Below, piece by piece: positions 6,480 to 13,934 of a DNA stretch of 24,516 nt (the first letter of the stretch is position 1; every line of letters begins with the position of its first letter). The DNA comes from DASYYE01 sp035946955 (lineage in GTDB: Bacteria; Actinomycetota; Actinomycetes; Streptosporangiales; Streptosporangiaceae). Below the pieces are notes generated by a model. The model was not told the origin of the DNA, did no database searches, and saw nothing but the letters and a program-made list of their open reading frames with translations. The position numbers and the translations under genes were made by a program. The DNA lies in contig DASYYE010000279.1 in NCBI GenBank assembly GCA_035946955.1, positions 1 to 24,516 of the forward strand, given 5' to 3'.

Positions 6480-7898
6480 TCAGCGACGCACGCTGGCGCA
6501 ACTGAACGTGGTGGCCAGCTTGCCCGATCCCCATGCGTAGGGGAAGGTGACCGTGATCGTGCTGGCGGGTTTCCGCTGGCACTGGCGGAGCCACCTGCTG
6601 GCGGTGGGTTGCCAGGCCGAGGCATGTCCGTCGAGGCGGTGGACCGAGTAGCGGAAGTCGCTGGCCCAGCCGGCTCCCAGGACGGCGACCAGCGCGGCGG
6701 CCGCGACGACGGCCTTGGGGTGCGGCCGCCACCGGCGTGTGTAGGCGTCGGCCGCCACGATCAGCGCCGCATCGAGTAGCAGGATCGGCACCGTGGAGTA
6801 GCGGGCGCCGTGCTCCAGCCTGGGTGTGACTCGCAGGCCTGGCCCGCCCCAGCCGAACACTCCGCTGAACGCAGCGAGCAGGAAGCCACTCGTCACGGCG
6901 GTCACCACGAACACCCGGCACCGCCCGGGCTGGGTGAGGACCACGACGGCGAGGACGACGGCGATGAAGCCGCCCATGATCACGGTGGCGCCGGTCATCC
7001 CCAGGGCGTGGCGCAGCCCCCAGGAGATGTGCCAGCCGAGCGCCGGCAGCACAACCTCGTGGAGGTAGTACAGCACCGCATTGACCGGCTTTCGAGGCAC
7101 GAACCGGGACAGATGGCTGGTCAGGATGACAATGACCTGCAGCAGGCTGCCGAGCACCCACCCTGCGGCCGCCGCGTGTTCGCGCGGTCGCCGGGGCACC
7201 GCGACCGCACGGGCCACGAACAGCGGTGCGAACAGCAGGGCGATCGAGGTGGAGGCCACTGCGGCGAACGCCACCACCGCGGTAACGGCCGCGCCGCCCC
7301 CGGAGCGGGGCCGCCACAGCGCCGCCCAGAACAGCGCGGCGAGCAGGTACCAGATGGAGTTGACGCCGTTGTCGGCGACTTCCAGCGGCGCCACCGGCAG
7401 CAGCACCACTGACAGGCCGACCAGGGCACGCAGCCAGCGTGAGCTGACATGGCCTGCGCTGGCGTGGTAAGCGAACAGCCCGCACCCGGCCGCGACGAGC
7501 GCACCGCCGACCGCGAGCACGGCCGAGGCGTCCTTGACCGGCACCAGCGCGGCAGCCTGGCCGATCAGGCGCGGGACCAGTTGCAGGTACCCGGCATAGG
7601 ACTGCAGCAGCTGCCAGGGATGCGCGAGCGCCTGGGGGAGGTAGACACCTGGATCTTCCGCGTAGACCCGCTCCCAGGGCGTGCCGCCGACACGCGCCAG
7701 CATCACTAGCGCTCCGAGGGCCACGACCACGACCTGGACGGGAAGGAACGCCCAGCGCGATAGACCAGCACGGGGGGCTGGCTCGGCGGGTGCCGGGAAC
7801 AGGTCGGCGAGCATGGTGCGGACGCCATGGCTCACGGCCGATGGCAGATTCCCCCCGGACTCGGCCTGACCGGGCGTGCGGACCTCAGACGCGGACAC
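6480..7898 (-). CDS. Polytopic membrane protein, GT-C glycosyltransferase-like
   Basis: The protein has 472 residues with a GTG start at 7898 (GGTAGG upstream), about 45 cytoplasmic residues and then roughly ten to twelve hydrophobic segments. After the first membrane helix (about 48-70) comes a loop with YAEDPGVYLPQALAHP (79-94) and, shortly after, YAGYLQLVPRL (101-111). An acidic pair (Glu81-Asp82) in the first extracytoplasmic loop followed by a GYL-x-LVPRL stretch is the pattern of GT-C fold enzymes that use polyprenyl-phosphate sugars. The C-terminal 60 residues lie outside the membrane and are Trp/Ser/Thr-rich. The start is 37 bases after the permease gene, so it is probably the last gene of the ABC transporter operon. 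No closer family is recognised; a non-catalytic role is possible. Confidence 0.65.
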   Translation of the reverse strand: MSASEVRTPGQAESGGNLPSAVSHGVRTMLADLFPAPAEPAPRAGLSRWAFLPVQVVVVALGALVMLARVGGTPWERVYAEDPGVYLPQALAHPWQLLQSYAGYLQLVPRLIGQAAALVPVKDASAVLAVGGALVAAGCGLFAYHASAGHVSSRWLRALVGLSVVLLPVAPLEVADNGVNSIWYLLAALFWAALWRPRSGGGAAVTAVVAFAAVASTSIALLFAPLFVARAVAVPRRPREHAAAAGWVLGSLLQVIVILTSHLSRFVPRKPVNAVLYYLHEVVLPALGWHISWGLRHALGMTGATVIMGGFIAVVLAVVVLTQPGRCRVFVVTAVTSGFLLAAFSGVFGWGGPGLRVTPRLEHGARYSTVPILLLDAALIVAADAYTRRWRPHPKAVVAAAALVAVLGAGWASDFRYSVHRLDGHASAWQPTASRWLRQCQRKPASTITVTFPYAWGSGKLATTFSCASVRR

Positions 7899-7935
7899 GG
7901 CTGGAACCTACCAGCATGTGCTTTGCCGAGCCGAA

Positions 7936-8619
7936 CTAGTCGTCGTCGACGGATGTCCACCCGACGCGCCGGACTGCCAGCATGGTCGAGACTGTCCACG
8001 CCAGCGCCAGCAGGATTGCTGACTCGAACAGGCCGGGCAGCCAGGCCCCTATGTGAGAGTGCGACCTGATCTGCTGGAGCGTGGCGTTCGCTGGCGAGAT
8101 GCCCACCACCAGGACGATGATCACGGCGGACATGGTGCTCAGGATGGCGTAGGCCGTTCGCCGGACCACAGGCGGGTTGAAGAATGCCCCCACGGCTGAA
8201 CCCATGCCGAGGCAGATGGCCGCTGTGGCGAGCCCGACCGCGATCGCGGTGACCAGCGGGAGCACCCCACCATGGGGCCTGGTGTCCGTGACGACCTGAT
8301 AGGCCGCGCCGACCAGCGCCAGGACAGCCCCACAGCCCAGCCCCGCCACCAGCACCGAGAGATGTGTCTTGAACGGGTTTCCGGCGGCTGCGGTACACGC
8401 GCGGGCGGCGGTTGGCTCAGCGGTCAGGGCCGACCGCGTCAGCCACGCCGCCGTAGGGACCAGTACCGCCGCGCTCCAGTCAAGCCCGGTGCTGAGTGGC
8501 TGGCCGCCGGAACCCCCGATGCCGATGACCACGACACCCGTCGCATAGAGGATCACCGGCCCGACCCAGCGGTGCGACCGCAGCAGCAGCCCTATCTGGT
8601 ATCTGATCAGCGCAATCAT
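7936..8619 (-). CDS. ABC-2 type transporter permease
   Basis: The protein has 227 residues and opens with MIALIRYQIGLLLRS, a cytoplasmic amphipathic start typical of small ABC-2 permeases. About six hydrophobic segments follow (near 18-36, 47-62, 84-105, 120-145, 153-175 and 195-213). The ATG overlaps the stop of the ATPase gene by ATGA, so the two are translationally coupled and form one transporter, with the ATPase energising export across the cytoplasmic membrane. The substrate is unknown. Small length and the partner's signature suggest an efflux or lipid/polymer-related exporter, not an importer; no binding protein is present. Confidence 0.75.
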   Translation of the reverse strand: MIALIRYQIGLLLRSHRWVGPVILYATGVVVIGIGGSGGQPLSTGLDWSAAVLVPTAAWLTRSALTAEPTAARACTAAAGNPFKTHLSVLVAGLGCGAVLALVGAAYQVVTDTRPHGGVLPLVTAIAVGLATAAICLGMGSAVGAFFNPPVVRRTAYAILSTMSAVIIVLVVGISPANATLQQIRSHSHIGAWLPGLFESAILLALAWTVSTMLAVRRVGWTSVDDD

Positions 8620-9473
8620 GATGGCATCCTCGTCTCCTCGCGCACGGCCAGGACGTGTGCGCGGCCGTCAGCGAGGAGGATCCTCAGTACGTCGTCGGAG
8701 ACATCGGTGTCAGCGCGGACCACGGTGCGGCCTGGCTCGGCGGAGACGTTCCGGACACCTGGGATCCGGCGGAGGCCGGCTATCAGCTCGGGACTGGCTT
8801 GGGACAGTTCTATCGCCGCTACTGGTGCGTCGTCCGGGCGGGCGGCCGCGACCGGCCCCGGGCCCTCGCTCACGGTCACCAGGCCGGCGTGGATCTGCCA
8901 CCGCTCGTCCACCACGCTCGCCAGCCGGCGCAGGTCATGGTCCACGAACATGACCAGCCCACCATCGGCCAGCCGTTCCAGCACGGCGCCATCGATCGCG
9001 TCCCGCGCGGCAAGGTCGAGGCCGGTCCACGCTTCGTCCAGCACGAGCAGGCCCGGCTGGGCCAGCAGTGCCTGCGCAACGGCCACCTTCTGGCACATCC
9101 CCTTGGACATGGTGCGCATCGGCAGGCTGGCGTCATGGGCCGCGCCGAGCCGCTCCAGGTATTCGTCGATCCTGGCCGTCAGCGTCTTGCCAGCCAGCCC
9201 GTGGATCCGGCCCATGTGAACCAGGTAGTCGCGGGCCGTGAACGGGAGCGCCGGAGGGAACCTCTCCGGCACGTACCCGGTATGCGGCCTGCCGGTGATC
9301 TGGCCAGCGCTCGGCACGCACACGCCCGCGACCACCCGCAGCAACGTGGTCTTCCCGGTGCCGTTGCGGCCTTCCACCCGGACGAGCCGCCCGGCCGTCA
9401 GGTCCAGGCTGACATCGCGGATGACCCACGGCTGCCGCAGCCCGTAACGTTTGCCTACGCCTTCCAAGCGCAT
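8616..9473 (-). CDS. ABC transporter ATP-binding protein (ABC-2/exporter type)
   Basis: The protein has 285 residues. The ATG at 9473 has AGGAGG 6 bases upstream; the longer open frame to 9761 is rejected. Walker A is GRNGTGKTT (35-43), the signature is MSKGM (122-126, the SKGM form common in ABC-2 exporters), Walker B is LLVLDE (142-147) with TGLD after it, and the switch His is His179 in VDHD. At the Q-loop position the sequence is YVPERFPP, with Glu70 in place of Gln, as also happens in some export ATPases. About 70 residues follow the nucleotide-binding core (from about 215), ending in HVLAVREE, a small C-terminal domain. It heads a three-gene operon with the permease and the GT-C-like protein. 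Confidence 0.88.
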   Translation of the reverse strand: MRLEGVGKRYGLRQPWVIRDVSLDLTAGRLVRVEGRNGTGKTTLLRVVAGVCVPSAGQITGRPHTGYVPERFPPALPFTARDYLVHMGRIHGLAGKTLTARIDEYLERLGAAHDASLPMRTMSKGMCQKVAVAQALLAQPGLLVLDEAWTGLDLAARDAIDGAVLERLADGGLVMFVDHDLRRLASVVDERWQIHAGLVTVSEGPGPVAAARPDDAPVAAIELSQASPELIAGLRRIPGVRNVSAEPGRTVVRADTDVSDDVLRILLADGRAHVLAVREETRMPS

Positions 9474-9562
9474 ACACGACCTCCTGCGCTCCCCGAAACC
9501 ATCATTGCGACTATTGGGGGAACGTGGGACGAATTCGGGCGCTGCCGTTAAAGACAGCGCGG

Positions 9563-9613
9563 GGCAAGCCGGCTGCCGGCCGCCGTCGGCCAGCGGGGCT
9601 GGGCCGGCTTGCC
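9563..9613. repeat. 11-bp inverted repeat in a promoter region
   Basis: GGCAAGCCGGC at 9563-9573 pairs perfectly with GCCGGCTTGCC at 9603-9613, 29 bases apart. It lies between divergent promoters, not behind a gene, so a leader hairpin or a regulator site is more likely than a terminator. The high GC content makes chance formation possible. Confidence 0.4.
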
Positions 9614-9715
9614 ACACCTGGTTAGCGGCGTAGCTCGAAGGTGAGTTACTTGACACGGCGCAGGGCCAAGGCGGTTCCGGACGGGGGTCACCATGACCAG
9701 CAGGGCCTCGGCCTG

Positions 9716-9747
9716 TCCGCCATGGGCATAGTCCGCCATGGGCATAG
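9716..9747. repeat. 16-bp perfect tandem repeat upstream of the MFS gene
   Basis: TCCGCCATGGGCATAG occurs twice head to tail (9716-9731 and 9732-9747), about 70-100 bases before the MFS start codon. The unit contains the palindrome CCATGG. The unit length is not a multiple of three, which agrees with a non-coding role. Confidence 0.75.
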
Positions 9748-9817
9748 AACGCTTCCGGCACACCCGCAGCGGTGGCAACCTCGGGCTCAACCCGTGATGA
9801 ACAGGGGGTGCATCACC

Positions 9818-11089
9818 GTGAACCGGCTGGCTGACCTGGTCGCACCGGCACGCCTCGGCCGCGACTTCCGGTGGCTGCTGGCCTCATCATGGGTGACCAA
9901 TCTTGGTGACGGGATCACGCTCGCCGCCGGGCCGCTGCTCGTGGCCTCGCAGACGCACAACCCGCTCGCCGTGGCGATGGCGGCGTTCCTGCAGCGGCTG
10001 CCCTGGCTGATGTTCGGCCTTTACGCCGGGGTGGTGGCGGACCGGGTCAATCGGCGGGCCATCGTGATCACCACCGGGCTGGTCCGGGCGGTGATCCTTC
10101 TCCTGCTCAGCGCGTCGATCCTCACCCACCGCGTCGACACCGCGGTGGTCCTGGCCGCCCTGTTCCTCTTCGGGGTGAATGAGACCTTCGGTGACACCAC
10201 CACATCCACCCTGCTGCCGATGCTGGTCGGCAAGGAAGACCTTGGGATAGCGAATGCGCGCTCGTTCAGCGGCGTGATCGTGTGGAACCAGATGGCCGGA
10301 CCACCGATCGGCGCTGCCCTGTTCGCGGTGGGGATGGTGCTCCCCTTCGTCAGCGAGACCGTGTGCGTGCTCGCCGGGGTGCTGCTGATCATGCGCGTGC
10401 GGCTGCCGGTCCACTCCGGCCAGTCCCGGGCCACCCGGGTCAGCCAGGACATCCGCGAGGGATGGCGCTGGCTGTGGACGCACCCCGCGGTCCGGACTCT
10501 GGCGATCACGATCTTCACTTTCAACGTCACCTTCGGTGCCGCGTGGTCGGTGATGGTCCTCTACGCGCGGGAACGGCTGGGCATGAGCGCGTTCGGCTTC
10601 GGGCTGATCATGACCGCGTCGGCGGTGGGAGGCCTGCTCGGTACCGCTTCCTACGGCTGGCTGGAGCGGCGCATCCCGCTGGGCGTCATCATGCGGGGCG
10701 GCCTGATCATCGAGACACTGACCCACCTCGCGCTCGCACTGACCCGCTGGATCTGGTTCGCGCTGATCGTCTTCACCATCTTCGGCGCGCACGCGTCTAT
10801 CTGGGGCACGACATCGACGAGCGTGCGGCAGCGGGCTGTGCCCACCGAGTTCCAGGGCCGCGTCAGCAGCGTCTACATAACCGGCGTGGTCGGAGGCATC
10901 GTGATCGGCTCCGCCCTGGGCGGCGTCGTTGCCTCGGTGTGGGGCATCACCGCGCCGTTCTGGTTCGCCTTCGTCGGCTCAGCGCTCATCCTCGTTCTCA
11001 TCTGGCGTTCACTGCTGCAGATCGCCCACGAAGACGAGAACCGTCATGCCGCCACTGCCTCCCAGGCGTCAGTCAGCGGGATCTCCTAA
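9818..11089 (+). CDS. MFS transporter, probable drug exporter
   Basis: The protein has 423 residues. I prefer the GTG at 9818 (AGGGGG 9 bases upstream) to an ATG at 9797; the far longer open frame from 9641 adds a sequence unlike protein. It begins with NRLADLVAPARLGRDFRWLLASSWVTNLGDGI, the usual first helix of MFS proteins of the EntS/MefA-like (MFS_3) group, and has about twelve hydrophobic segments. After helix 2 comes GLYAGVVADRVNRR, the MFS motif A (G-x3-D-R-x2-R). A central cytoplasmic stretch with QDIREGWRWLWTHPAVRTLAI is typical of the group. Proton-driven export of a small molecule across the cytoplasmic membrane is the likely role; the substrate is unknown. It is divergent from the ABC operon. 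Confidence 0.85.
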   Translation: MNRLADLVAPARLGRDFRWLLASSWVTNLGDGITLAAGPLLVASQTHNPLAVAMAAFLQRLPWLMFGLYAGVVADRVNRRAIVITTGLVRAVILLLLSASILTHRVDTAVVLAALFLFGVNETFGDTTTSTLLPMLVGKEDLGIANARSFSGVIVWNQMAGPPIGAALFAVGMVLPFVSETVCVLAGVLLIMRVRLPVHSGQSRATRVSQDIREGWRWLWTHPAVRTLAITIFTFNVTFGAAWSVMVLYARERLGMSAFGFGLIMTASAVGGLLGTASYGWLERRIPLGVIMRGGLIIETLTHLALALTRWIWFALIVFTIFGAHASIWGTTSTSVRQRAVPTEFQGRVSSVYITGVVGGIVIGSALGGVVASVWGITAPFWFAFVGSALILVLIWRSLLQIAHEDENRHAATASQASVSGIS

Positions 11090-11104
11090 TGCCGGCGTCC
11101 GGCG

Positions 11105-11389
11105 TTACGGCTGCTGCTCGCCGCGTACGTCCTGTGCCCACAGTTGCAGGTCCCGCCAGTCGATGACCGCCATCTTGGCGGCATGGACCATCGTCGCCAG
11201 ATCCCCGCGGGAGCAGATGAGGATGTTGAGGATCACATCATCGGGCGGCGTGATCTCTCCATAACAGTCATGCCAGGCATACTCGGTCAGCTCAAGCAGG
11301 TCGAGGCCGGCGGACGCCGCTGACTTGCCCAGGACGGATTCCACCAAAGGCGCGCGCTCGGCCCTGCGCGCGTCCCTTCCGATCGCCAC
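11105..11389 (-). CDS. Hypothetical protein, 94 residues
   Basis: The GTG at 11389 has a full AGGAGG 4 bases upstream; an ATG at 11416 nine codons earlier lacks one. The product is soluble, with an acidic middle (residues about 35-50, with YAWHDCYGEITPPDD) and a C-terminal helix rich in Ala, Trp and Asp (VHAAKMAVIDWRDLQLWAQD). The sequence looks like a genuine, compact alpha-helical protein. I recognise no family. It ends 15 bases from the convergent MFS gene and lies about 100 bases downstream of another small gene on the same strand, with which it may share a transcript. Confidence 0.6.
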   Translation of the reverse strand: MAIGRDARRAERAPLVESVLGKSAASAGLDLLELTEYAWHDCYGEITPPDDVILNILICSRGDLATMVHAAKMAVIDWRDLQLWAQDVRGEQQP

Positions 11390-11489
11390 AAGTCCTCCTG
11401 CAAGGGTGCGCCACATGGTGCTGCGCGAGACTGAGGCCGGGCACTGGGTGGTCGTAGGCGACGCGGGTCAGCAACCATGCGGATTCTTG

Positions 11490-11819
11490 TCACTTGGGCT
11501 CAGGCTCGGTGATGAGCCGGGCTAGCTCGGTGCGCTGCGCTGGCTCCAGGTGGCGGCGCAGCAGACGGGCGGATACAGCGACATCACCGCTGTAGAAGAT
11601 GGACTCGAACTCCTGCATGGTCCGTTCCATGTCCGCGATCTGCTGGTCGGCGATCGTGCTGAGGGCGACGAGGCTGGTCAGCGCTTCCCGGAGGTCGTCG
11701 ACTGCTTTTGCCGCCAGCGGTGAGAGCTCTCCAGCATGTGCGGTCAGCTCGTTATAGGCCTCGACAGCCTGCTTGACGAGTTGCTCGCGTGGCGTCTCGG
11801 GCTGGTCCTGGGTGGTCAT
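11490..11819 (-). CDS. Hypothetical helical protein, 109 residues
   Basis: The ATG at 11819 begins MTTQDQPETPREQLV; the frame is open further, to 11906, but those residues look less protein-like. The ribosome binding site (AGG, 4-6 bases) is weak, so the start is uncertain. The product is rich in Ala, Glu, Leu and Gln, with long predicted helices at about 13-80 (including ALTSLVALSTIADQQIADMERTMQEF) and a basic C-terminal helix with ARLLRRHLEPAQRTELARL. It may be a coiled-coil regulatory or accessory protein. No Cys, no signal peptide and no membrane segment are seen. I recognise no family. It is divergent from the membrane protein gene at 11976. Confidence 0.6.
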   Translation of the reverse strand: MTTQDQPETPREQLVKQAVEAYNELTAHAGELSPLAAKAVDDLREALTSLVALSTIADQQIADMERTMQEFESIFYSGDVAVSARLLRRHLEPAQRTELARLITEPEPK

Positions 11820-11975
11820 CTGCCTATGGTGGCCGGCCGGCAAGCCGGCTACATCCAGCATGCGAGATAAGGGTGATGTAACCGCCGCCTGGCCGGAAGT
11901 CGTCACTTAGCTGGCGATGTCCTAGAGGCGTAGCATTAAGTGCACGCAGAGCCGAGTCGAGTGTAGGAGGCTCTG

Positions 11976-12482
11976 ATGTGGCTGCGACCGCGTCGGCGGA
12001 ACCTGGTGATATGGGGCAAATCCGGCGGACCGGATAACAAACACGGTGCCTCGCGGTTCATAAGACCCACACGCGCCAAGCGGACTCGCAGGTTTATCCG
12101 AACCGGTGCGCTGCTCATACTTGCCGGCCTGATGGGCCTCGTGCGTGCCGTCCCGGCTCGCTGGCGGTTCGTGCTGACTGGGACGGTGCTCACGGCGGCC
12201 GGTGTCATGCTGCGCAATAACGCGGGCAGCGTGGTCTACTTCCCCGGAGTCCTGTTCCTCCTTTACGCCCTGGTGGCTCCCGACAGCCCTCCGGCGACCC
12301 GCAACCAGCGGGCCAAGTTGGCGCACGAACTGGCCGCATGCTCAACTCCAGCCCAGCGGCGCGATCTCGAGTCGACTCTTGACCGGTACCCGGACGGCAT
12401 CACACATGAGCTACGCGACATCCTCGCCAGCCAAGCCATTGCCGCCTATGACAACCGGTTCCCCGTTGCCGGACGGTACTGA
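11976..12482 (+). CDS. Hypothetical membrane protein with C-terminal helical domain
   Basis: The protein has 168 residues, with an ATG preceded by AGGAGG 5 bases away. A strongly basic N-terminus of about 38 residues (RPRRR, RPTRAKRTRR) is followed by two or three hydrophobic segments (about 42-57, 64-79 and 83-100). A soluble C-terminal domain begins AKLAHELAACSTPAQRRDLESTLDRYPDGITHELRDILASQ. By the positive-inside rule the N-terminus should be cytoplasmic. The C-terminal part looks like a conserved actinobacterial helical module, but I cannot name it. It is followed by a hairpin, so the gene is probably monocistronic. Confidence 0.7.
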   Translation: MWLRPRRRNLVIWGKSGGPDNKHGASRFIRPTRAKRTRRFIRTGALLILAGLMGLVRAVPARWRFVLTGTVLTAAGVMLRNNAGSVVYFPGVLFLLYALVAPDSPPATRNQRAKLAHELAACSTPAQRRDLESTLDRYPDGITHELRDILASQAIAAYDNRFPVAGRY

Positions 12483-12515
12483 CGACAACCTGTGACAGCC
12501 CGCAAGCGCGCTGAA

Positions 12516-12542
12516 CGTTGCTGACGGCGAGCGCCAGCAACG
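12516..12542 (+). terminator. Hairpin after the membrane protein gene
   Basis: CGTTGCTG (12516-12523) pairs perfectly with CAGCAACG (12535-12542) around an 11-base loop, 33 bases after the stop codon at 12482. The following bases (GTGATTTCTGG) contain a short T run. This is a reasonable intrinsic terminator. Confidence 0.5.
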
Positions 12543-12748
12543 GTGATTTCTGGCGCCAAACCTGGACCCCGGCATTCGGCTGGACCGAGCCATACTCATG
12601 GTTTCACGGCACGGGTTTTCGGCCAGCGTGTCGGCCAACAGATGACGTGACCCATATCGGTCATGATTTTGCCGGGCTGGAATGGAACTCCTGGGCCTCC
12701 TTATGCCTAGCCCCCGGTGGCTATGATCGACAGGTGAGGAGGTTGCCA

Positions 12749-12898
12749 ATGGGTCGCCTGGTCCTTGGTGCGGTGGCCGCCGCCGTCGTGCTCGTCACCT
12801 CCGGGGTCGCCTTGGCCGTGGGTCTCAGCCCGTCATCTCAGCCGGGACGGTCGTGGCGGCTCCGTCAGGCGGCACCGTCACCGCCGACCTCCACCTGA
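12749..12898 (+). CDS. Possible 49-residue membrane peptide (DUF2613-like)
   Basis: The ATG at 12749 has GAGGAGG about 6 bases upstream, and TATGAT at 12722-12727 could be a -10 box, so the leader would be short. The peptide starts MGRLVLGAVAAAVVLVTSGV and has one hydrophobic helix at about 3-26, as in small actinobacterial DUF2613 proteins. The tail (SSQPGRSWRLRQAAPSPPTST) is low in complexity and unlike that family. A second frame over the tail reads more like protein (SAGTVVAAPSGGTVTADLHL), so a frameshift may have altered the C-terminus. The start signals are good, but the whole gene is uncertain. Confidence 0.4.
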   Translation: MGRLVLGAVAAAVVLVTSGVALAVGLSPSSQPGRSWRLRQAAPSPPTST

Positions 12899-12928
12899 GG
12901 CCGCACTAGGCCGGGGCGGTCCGCGGCG

Positions 12929-13903
12929 CTAGCTCGTGGTGGATACCAGCCGCTGCCATAGCGGCACGCGGAAGTCTGAGCTGCCCTTGATGGCACTGAC
13001 TCCGTGGTTGTACCAGGTCACGTCCGCGTTGACCCTGCCGTTGGCGAGCCGCTGTGCCATCAGCGACTGCACGTACTGGAAGTAGGCGGTCATCTCGGCC
13101 GGTGTGGGCACCCGGACATGGGACGAACGGTCTCCCATCTCCCAGATGCCGAACGGCTTGGGCGGGTTGGCGCTGTCAGCGATCGCGGCGATGGCATCGA
13201 TCCGCTCCCCGGTCGCGTAGTGGTGGCCGTAGTAGTCGACCACGACCTTGTCCACCTGGTCGTCGCCGGGGTAGTACTGCGTCCACCCGACTGGGCCGGC
13301 CGCTCCGGAGGCGTCATAGACGAGCGGGTAGTACTGGCGGATCATGGGGCCGTAGTAGGCCACGGCCGCGATGTACCGGGACGCCGACGGATGGCCCTTG
13401 CTGACCTGCGGCTCCTGCCAGATGGTCACTTCGGCGTCCAGCCCGGCCTGCTTGTACAGCTTCAGGGTGGCTTCCATCCGGGTCAGGTTGCCCTGTGAGA
13501 CCGGGTTGAAGTCCGGCCGGAAGCAGAGCAGGCCACGGATGCCATTGGCCAGCAGCGCCGCGATGCGGTCGTCGATGGTTGTGGGGAAGTGGTTCCGCTC
13601 GTAGTACACCTTTGACGTCTGGATGGTGGTGCCGGTGTAACCTTCCCAGAGCTTGATCGCCTGGCTGAAGGTCGTGTTCGGCGGGAACGCCGACTTGGAC
13701 AGCGTGGCGCCGTGGAGCCCTGGCGTGCCGGCCCGCCTGGCTGCGGCGCTGATGCCCGGTACCAGCAGCGGTGATGCGGCGAGTACTGCCGCCCCGGCGC
13801 CGCCTGCGATCAGCAGGCCCCGCCTGCTGATCGTGTGTCCTGTCGTTGCCTGCGTCGGTCGCTGCCCGGGCCAGCGGGGGGCAGCACTGTCTGGCCGTGA
13901 CAT
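12929..13903 (-). CDS. Tat-exported glycoside hydrolase-like (TIM-barrel) protein
   Basis: The protein has 324 residues. The ATG at 13903 has AGGAGA 5-6 bases upstream. A Tat signal is plain: TISRRGLLIAGGAGAAVLAAS with Arg27-Arg28, hydrophobic to about 48, so the protein is folded in the cytoplasm and exported. The mature part looks like a (beta/alpha)8 barrel of glycoside hydrolase clan A. IWQEP (161-165) fits the strand-4 acid/base motif with Glu164, and IWEMG (253-257) fits the strand-7 nucleophile with Glu255. VVVDYYGHHY (220-229) fits strand 6. The substrate is unknown; endo-mannanase- or glucanase-like activity is a guess from fold. The start is 31 bases after the NHL-repeat gene, so both are probably one transcript and both act outside the cell. 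Confidence 0.65.
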   Translation of the reverse strand: MSRPDSAAPRWPGQRPTQATTGHTISRRGLLIAGGAGAAVLAASPLLVPGISAAARRAGTPGLHGATLSKSAFPPNTTFSQAIKLWEGYTGTTIQTSKVYYERNHFPTTIDDRIAALLANGIRGLLCFRPDFNPVSQGNLTRMEATLKLYKQAGLDAEVTIWQEPQVSKGHPSASRYIAAVAYYGPMIRQYYPLVYDASGAAGPVGWTQYYPGDDQVDKVVVDYYGHHYATGERIDAIAAIADSANPPKPFGIWEMGDRSSHVRVPTPAEMTAYFQYVQSLMAQRLANGRVNADVTWYNHGVSAIKGSSDFRVPLWQRLVSTTS

Positions 13904-13934
13904 TTGCGTCTCCTTGTGCGACATCATGCGCGAG

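Larger units (their letters stand above)
9474..9817. other. 344-bp divergent intergenic region
   Basis: This separates the minus-strand ABC operon from the plus-strand MFS gene and should contain both promoters. The open frames across it lack ribosome binding sites and protein-like composition. It holds an 11-bp inverted repeat and a 16-bp tandem repeat, listed separately. No clear promoter boxes could be assigned. Confidence 0.45.

Noticed and set aside
9641..9817. An N-terminal extension of the MFS protein
   Set aside because: It would add about 59 residues unlike any MFS N-terminus and would cover the non-coding tandem repeat; the GTG at 9818 has a ribosome binding site.
9887..10792. A 301-codon minus-strand open frame
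   Set aside because: It lies wholly antisense to the MFS gene and is rich in Asp, Arg, His, Gln and Pro, as expected for antisense of GC-rich coding sequence.
9563..11850. The 12-mer GGCAAGCCGGCT occurs at 9563-9574 and at 11839-11850
   Set aside because: In DNA this GC-rich two copies of a CCGG-based 12-mer are plausible by chance, and the contexts differ.
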